Positions 14,720-18,362 of a DNA stretch of 18,362 nt are shown here, piece after piece. Each line of letters opens with the position of its first letter. Within the stretch, counting starts at the first letter, position 1. Made by a program: the position numbers and the translations under genes. Origin of the DNA: Deltaproteobacteria bacterium (GTDB lineage: Bacteria > Desulfobacterota > Desulfarculia > Adiutricales > Adiutricaceae); the NCBI GenBank assembly GCA_031257955.1, contig JAIRNQ010000028.1, positions 1 to 18,362 of the forward strand, written 5' to 3'. The notes under the pieces were generated by a model. The model had not been told where the DNA came from. It ran no database searches and worked only from the letters and a program-made list of their open reading frames with translations.

Positions 14720-15008
14720 GCCAACGCGGCTCGTCGCCCCCGAGCGCCGCCGCGGCCCTTGGTTCGCTTTGATTCTGGCTATTTTGTTTTTGCTGATGAC
14801 CTTAGCCGGGTCCCGCGGTTATGGCAGGCGCACGCGCCTAGGTTCGACCATTGACGATTGTGGTTTGGTTAAGTAAGGGCTTTTCCGTATCGATTTTTTT
14901 GGAGCCGGGGAAATGGAAAAGCCGAACGCGCCAGGGATTCCGTCTGAGCCCCGTACGCTTTGGCCACAAGTTTGGCCAAGATAACGTCAGGCTTTATTGA
15001 GGACAATT

Positions 15009-16112
15009 ATGCTCGAACAAGTTACCGAAGAAAAAGGAAACGGCCAAGACGGCTGGGCTTACGCGCGCCAGGCGTTGGACTCCTGTCGCACCTTATCGGC
15101 CGACCCGGCCCAGGCTTGGCGCCTGACGGATCGCTGGAACAACGTGGCCGTCGTGACCGACGGATCGAGCGTGCCCGGCCTGGGCGACATCGGCCCGCTG
15201 GCTTCGCTTCCGTTGGTTGAGGAAAAGGGAAGGCTTCTAACGAAAATGGCCGAAATCTCGGCCTTTCCTTTAGTCCTGGGCACCAAAGCCTTGGAGGACG
15301 CCGTGACCACCATAGCCTCCCTGGCCCCGTCTTTTGGGGCCGTTAATTTGGAAGCCATGAACGAGGTCACTTCCTTGGAGATCAAACTGCGCTTGGCCGA
15401 ATTCGGCGAGCTGCCGATCTACCACGACACCCAAGACGGGTTGCCCGTCCTGGGCCTGGCCGCCCTCTTGAACGCCTTGAAGGTGCTGGGCAAAAAAATG
15501 GCCGACGCCAAAATTATTTTGGTCAGCGGCGAAACCGAGGCCCTGCCCATGGTCGATTTCTTTCGGTTGGCCGGGGCCTCCGACATCGTCGTCTGCGACC
15601 GGTCCGGGGCCATCCACAAGGGCCGGCCCGGGGCCACCAACTGGGTAAAAGAGGAGCTGGCCCAAAAGACCAACCCCAGACAGTTGCGGGGCAACCTCTC
15701 CAAGATCATCGGCGGGGCCGACGCCTTGGTCATTCTTTCCCCGAGCGTGCCCCTTATCAAGGATCTGGCCGCAACCATGGCCGCCGACCCGATCATCTTT
15801 AACCTGACCGACCAGAAAGCCGACTACGGCCAAGCGGCCATAACCGCCGGGGTCGGGCCGGATCAGGCCAACCGGCTCAATTCCTGCCTAGTTTTTCCGG
15901 GGATCCTCCGGGGCGTCCTAAACGCCCGGGCCACGGTCATAAACGCCACCATGAAAATGGCCGCCGTCTTGGCCTTGGCCAAGCTGGTCCCGGAATCCGA
16001 ACTGGGCCCCAACTTCATAGTTCCCTCGGTGGCCAAGCCCAACTTGGTACCGGTCCTGGCCGAGGCCGTGTCCACGGCCGCGGCGGCCAGCGGCGTCAGC
16101 CGCTTTCTATGA
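15009..16112 (+). CDS. Malic-enzyme-fold protein with altered active site
   Basis: From the ATG at 15009 (GAGG, 6 nt spacing) the protein has 367 residues and aligns along its length with small bacterial NAD(P) malic enzymes: WAYARQALDS (for LYTPGVADV), RWNNVAVVTDGSSVPGLGDIGP, a GK-type lysine (Lys73), SFGAVNLEAM (for GGINLEDI), IYHDTQDG (for VFHDDQHG), LNALK and ANRLNSCLVFPGILRG. Malic enzymes oxidatively decarboxylate malate to pyruvate. Here the candidate Tyr18 and Lys73 remain, but two metal ligands are replaced (LED to LEA at 114-116; HDD to HDT at 139-141) and the nucleotide loop GxGAAG is SGETEA (173-178). Activity as a malic enzyme is doubtful. Its stop overlaps the start of the PspF gene by ATGA, so the two are translationally coupled. 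Confidence 0.82.
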   Translation: MLEQVTEEKGNGQDGWAYARQALDSCRTLSADPAQAWRLTDRWNNVAVVTDGSSVPGLGDIGPLASLPLVEEKGRLLTKMAEISAFPLVLGTKALEDAVTTIASLAPSFGAVNLEAMNEVTSLEIKLRLAEFGELPIYHDTQDGLPVLGLAALLNALKVLGKKMADAKIILVSGETEALPMVDFFRLAGASDIVVCDRSGAIHKGRPGATNWVKEELAQKTNPRQLRGNLSKIIGGADALVILSPSVPLIKDLAATMAADPIIFNLTDQKADYGQAAITAGVGPDQANRLNSCLVFPGILRGVLNARATVINATMKMAAVLALAKLVPESELGPNFIVPSVAKPNLVPVLAEAVSTAAAASGVSRFL

Positions 16113-17269
16113 CCGTCGAGGGACAGGTCCCCGATCTCCTGGGCCAGTCGGAAAGCCTTCTGGCCGTTAAAGATCGGCTCTCCCAGGCGGCCAAGGTCGA
16201 TCGGCCCGTCCTCATCTTGGGGGAACGGGGTACCGGCAAGGAATTGGCCGCCGCCCGCCTCCATTTTCTTTCCAAGCGGTGGCGGGGCCCCTATCTCACC
16301 CTTAACTGCGCCGCCCTGGCCCCGGGGCTTCTGGATTCAGAGCTTTTCGGGCACGAGGCCGGCGCCTTCACCGGGGCGGCCCGACGGCGCCAGGGCCGCT
16401 TCGAGGCGGCCGACGGCGGCTCGCTCTTCCTGGACGAGATTAGCCACTTGACCATGGAGGCCCAGGCCAGAATCCTGCGAGTGGTCGAGTACGGTAGCTT
16501 CCAGCCGGTGGGCGGCTCGCTGGAACGCAAGGTTGACGTCCGGGTCATAGCCGCCACCAACGCCGACCTCAGGCGCATGTGCGCCCAGGGAACCTTTCTG
16601 CCCGACCTTTGGGACCGCCTGAGCTTTGAGGTCATAACCCTCCCGCCCCTCCGTAACCGCCCCGGCGACGTCTCCCACTTGGCCCATTACTTCGCCGCCC
16701 GAATGGCCAGGGAACTGGGCTTGGCCCAAACCCCGGCCTTTACCCCCGAGGCCCTGCTGGCCCTCGAGGTCTACCCCTGGCCCGGCAACGTCCGGGAGCT
16801 CAAAAACATGGTCGAGCGGCTGGTCTACCGGGCCGCCGATACCTTTGGTCACGACGTCCCGGACGCCGACCCAACCGGCGTCGGTCCAACCGCCATCGGC
16901 CCCGAGGCCGTCCTGGCCTTCACCGCCGCCTCCCTGCCCGAACCCCATGCCCCACAACCCGACGGCGACGGGCCGGTCCCCGCCCCGGGCCGGTTTGGCG
17001 AACCCCAAAGCGGTTATCGTAGCCAACCCCCCGAAAGGCCCGAGGCTACCCAGGCTTTCCCAAACCCCGACCCCTATGGCCAAATCGCCTGGCCCCTGGC
17101 ACCCGGCCAATTCGACGAGTTTCTGCGCCTCCAAGGCTTGGGACTAATCGAGCGGGCCATGGGCCGGGCCGCCGGCAACCAGAAACTGGCCGCCAAGTTG
17201 CTGGGCGTAGGCTACCACCGCTTCCGCGCCCTCCGGCGAAAATACTCACAAGCCAAACTCCCCGAGTAG
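16109..17269 (+). CDS. pspF: PspF-type sigma-54 enhancer-binding activator
   Basis: This 386-residue protein has no receiver domain and begins directly with the AAA+ domain, as PspF does. It shows Walker A GERGTGKE (38-45), LSKRWRGPYLTLNCAALAPG (54-73, with the Trp58 equivalent of PspF Trp56 that mediates repression by PspA), GAFTGA (85-90) and Walker B LFLDE (106-110). It ends in the PspF-like helix-turn-helix NQKLAAKLLGVGYHRFRAL (357-375). PspF activates the phage-shock membrane-stress genes. The arginine-finger segment reads FLPDLWDRL, keeping the second arginine (R168 equivalent) but not the first (R162 in E. coli). A Pro-rich linker of about 100 residues separates the two domains, longer than in E. 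coli PspF. No psp genes lie in the window; instead the gene overlaps the malic-enzyme-like gene by four bases. Confidence 0.9.
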   Translation: MTVEGQVPDLLGQSESLLAVKDRLSQAAKVDRPVLILGERGTGKELAAARLHFLSKRWRGPYLTLNCAALAPGLLDSELFGHEAGAFTGAARRRQGRFEAADGGSLFLDEISHLTMEAQARILRVVEYGSFQPVGGSLERKVDVRVIAATNADLRRMCAQGTFLPDLWDRLSFEVITLPPLRNRPGDVSHLAHYFAARMARELGLAQTPAFTPEALLALEVYPWPGNVRELKNMVERLVYRAADTFGHDVPDADPTGVGPTAIGPEAVLAFTAASLPEPHAPQPDGDGPVPAPGRFGEPQSGYRSQPPERPEATQAFPNPDPYGQIAWPLAPGQFDEFLRLQGLGLIERAMGRAAGNQKLAAKLLGVGYHRFRALRRKYSQAKLPE

Positions 17270-17855
17270 CGACCTTTTTTGGCCCATCCTTCTCGCCCCC
17301 TCGCCGCCTCGTCCTCTCGGCCTCTCGCCTTCTCGCTCTTTCGCCCTCTCGTCCACTGGGGGCGCCCGATCCACCTCCGGCCAACCAACCGCAAGGCCGC
17401 TGACTCTGGCGCGAGGCCAAAGCCTTGGACCGCTTTTCGACCCTTTTTTGACGTTTTCCCTACAACTTTTAGACGGCTTTTAAACTGCCGCCGGACGACT
17501 TGGCCGATCGGGTGGGCACGGCTTGGTCTGGACTCGTCTCTCAGACGGCCCATAAACGGCCCCAAATCGCTTCTGGACGATTTTGTCAGCGAGGAGGTAC
17601 TCCGGTAGCCCCCTCGGCCGAAAAGTGGCCCTGGCGAGCTCTGGACGAGTTTTAAACAACTTTTAGACCGATGTTAGACGATGTCCCAAAAGAGGGGCTG
17701 TTTCCGAGGGTGGGGCAGGGAAGGTCGCGGCGGGCAAAGGCCTGGGCGTTAGAATGTTTAAGATCGTAGGTTCTTCGGGAATTTCGGTTAATCGGCCAAG
17801 GCCTTTGCTGGACTCTTTCCGGAAAGTTGTGTTTGACGATTTTGGAAGCCTCTCT
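17270..17855. other. Gene-free spacer with a pyrimidine-rich tract
   Basis: No supported gene. A CT-rich tract with repeated CTCTCG/TTCTCG words runs at about 17287-17353. Further on, degenerate words such as CTTTTAGAC and GTTTTAAAC recur (17466-17490 and 17649-17685). The GC content falls towards the transposon remnants. Confidence 0.45.
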
Positions 17856-17892
17856 GATCTCATGGCGGCCGCATAGCGGGCGCCATGAGATC
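17856..17892 (+). other. Large near-perfect hairpin over a possible transposase start
   Basis: GATCTCATGGCG (17856-17867) pairs perfectly with CGCCATGAGATC (17881-17892), and the inner CCGC (17869-17872) pairs with GCGG (17876-17879) around an ATA loop, with a single G-G mismatch. An ATG at 17885 lies in the right arm. Such a structure in read-through RNA could hide translation signals of the element, as known for IS10 and IS50. Confidence 0.65.
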
Positions 17893-17911
17893 TTCAAAGA
17901 AAGGCTTAATA

Positions 17912-18220
17912 ATGTATATCAAAGAAAGACTAATAGAACTTATAGAGAAAAAGACACTTTTTTTAGATATTCTAAGAGAGGTTGCAGATGATCTTTTAGA
18001 TGAAATGCTGCTAATTGAAGCGCAGCGGTTCATCGATAAGAAACAAGAAATTCTATCTGACGGTAAGCGACGTCTCGTTCTCAACGGAACCCATCAAAGT
18101 CGTTCAATTCTCTTTCCATTCGGATCTGTAGACGTGACCGCGCCAAGAGACAGAGACCGAAAGGTCGACGCGGATCCGATCGTTTTCGCCTCCGAAACGC
18201 TTCCTAGTAGTTCATTCTAA
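17912..18220 (+). pseudogene. IS256/mutator-type transposase, N-terminal fragment
   Basis: From the ATG at 17912 (AAAGG about 8 nt upstream) about 100 residues are read; an upstream ATG at 17885 is also in frame. The fragment has a helical start (LIELIEKKTLFLDILREVADDLL) and then NGTHQSRSILFPFGSVDVTAPRDRDR and IVFASETLP. The NG-x-H-x-x-R-x-I...G-x-V-x-V-x-x-P-R-x-R-D-R pattern and FxSexLP are typical of IS256/mutator transposases, which continue with PPYLRR-type sequence. Here homology stops after Pro and the frame ends at SSSF. About 300 residues with the DDE catalytic core are missing from this stretch. The break coincides with a TA at 18205-18206 and the start of an IS630-type element, so it was probably interrupted by that insertion. 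Composition is more AT-rich than the host genes. Confidence 0.65.
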
Positions 18221-18244
18221 AAATAACTCAATTAATTCAACCAT

Positions 18245-18252
18245 GGTATAAT
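18245..18252 (+). promoter_or_regulatory. Extended -10 promoter of the IS630-type transposase
   Basis: The TGN element starts at 18244-18246 (TGG), immediately followed by TATAAT (18247-18252). No -35 hexamer is evident, as is common for extended -10 promoters. The ATG lies 30 nt further. Confidence 0.5.
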
Positions 18253-18281
18253 GTCTCCATTCTAGTCAATGGGGTGAAGAC

Positions 18282-18362
18282 ATGGCCAGACCAAGGCGGA
18301 CACCAATCAGTTTAAACGATGACCAGATAGCGATGCTGACGAAAATCAGCAAAGCTAAATCT
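18282..18362 (+). CDS. IS630-family transposase, partial (N-terminus only)
   Basis: An ATG at 18282, preceded by GGGGTGAAGAC, opens a frame that runs off the end of the window after 27 codons. It reads MARPRRTPISLNDDQIAML and then TKISKAKS, which is the usual beginning of IS630-family transposases: a basic N-terminus, then the first helix of the helix-turn-helix region (L-x-x-x-Q/E-x-x-x-L). With so few residues this rests on the pattern plus the context of a TA-site insertion into another transposase gene. Other helix-turn-helix proteins are possible. Confidence 0.55.
   Translation, partial: MARPRRTPISLNDDQIAMLTKISKAKS

Larger units (their letters stand above)
13588..15008. other. 1.4-kb gene-free region with repeats, hairpins and palindromes
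   Basis: I find no supported gene. Contents in order: AT-rich sequence to 13650; a four-copy 63-bp array (13757-14008); a hairpin at 14071-14098; a GC-rich CCGGCC stretch (14210-14370); a perfect AT-rich hairpin (14431-14457); a candidate promoter (14481-14509); GC-rich sequence; four GTTAAC palindromes (14675-14719); and the direct repeat TTTGGCCA (about 14959 and 14971) just before the next gene. The region is open in some frames only because of the repeat period. Confidence 0.6.
18207..18362 (+). mobile_element. Left end of an IS630-family element, cut by the window edge
   Basis: The IS256-type fragment loses homology at CCTA (TA at 18205-18206); IS630/Tc1-mariner elements insert at TA and duplicate it. 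The next 75 bases are AT-rich and hold a promoter, followed by a transposase start. The right end is outside the window, so terminal repeats cannot be checked and the exact boundary is inferred. Confidence 0.4.

Noticed and set aside
14820..14860. GGTTCGACC resembling a tRNA T-arm
   Set aside because: No matching acceptor stem, D-arm or anticodon arm could be found at the right distances.
14851..14879. TTGACG with a 17-bp spacer to TAAGGG as a promoter for the malic-like gene
   Set aside because: The -35 element is good but the -10 element is poor; kept only as a weak alternative to 14481-14509.
14370..15008. Sigma-54 promoter (GG at -24, GC at -12) near the two sigma-54 activator genes
   Set aside because: No TGGCAC-N5-TTGC-like element was seen upstream of the malic-like/pspF unit or the other genes I scanned by eye.
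17046..17608. Arg/Glu-rich open frames around the CT-rich tract after pspF
   Set aside because: The charge pattern is produced by the low-complexity tract; frames lack start signals and family motifs.

Overview
The window looks like a chromosomal stretch of a GC-rich Gram-negative bacterium, probably a deltaproteobacterial-type (Desulfobacterota) lineage. Evidence: an outer-membrane beta-barrel, lipoboxes, two sigma-54 activators including a clear PspF, a PgpA-like/CinA-C pair, and strongly GC-biased third codon positions. Placement is inference; no rRNA, tRNA or other marker is present. Spacers are unusually long and rich in GGCC/CCGG words. A few islands are AT-rich and look acquired or regulatory (about 130-750, 2800-3200, 13600-14500, 17880-18362).

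Left part (minus strand, 133-5031): an AT-rich AbiEii/DUF6036-type nucleotidyltransferase, an unrecognised 113-residue protein, a 492-residue outer-membrane barrel with a good sigma-70 promoter, and a tandem family of small exported proteins. Two members of that family are intact lipoproteins and the third is frameshifted.

Middle part (plus strand, 5472-13587): a small zinc-ribbon protein; a divergent phosphoglycerate kinase; a string of hairpins; a PgpA-like membrane phosphatase and a stand-alone CinA-C/PncC amidase; a small Cys4 protein; a YchF-like protein with a broken P-loop but an intact C-terminal TGS/DUF933 domain; a DUF2461 protein whose 3' end carries a 46-bp triplication that changes its frame; and an NtrC-type response regulator that ends in two Fis-like helix-turn-helix units.

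Right part: a 1.4-kb gene-free region holds a four-copy 63-bp repeat array, a perfect AT-rich hairpin, a candidate promoter and four clustered GTTAAC palindromes. It is followed by a two-gene unit with an ATGA overlap: a malic-enzyme-fold protein lacking metal-ligand and nucleotide-loop residues, and a PspF-type sigma-54 activator. The window ends in nested transposon debris: an IS256-family transposase fragment behind a large hairpin that covers a possible start codon, cut by what appears to be an IS630-family element running off the edge.

The most notable theme is a run of housekeeping-enzyme folds (PGK, PgpA, YchF, malic enzyme) that keep their overall fold signatures but have lost textbook active-site residues, one of them translationally coupled to a stress-type transcription activator.
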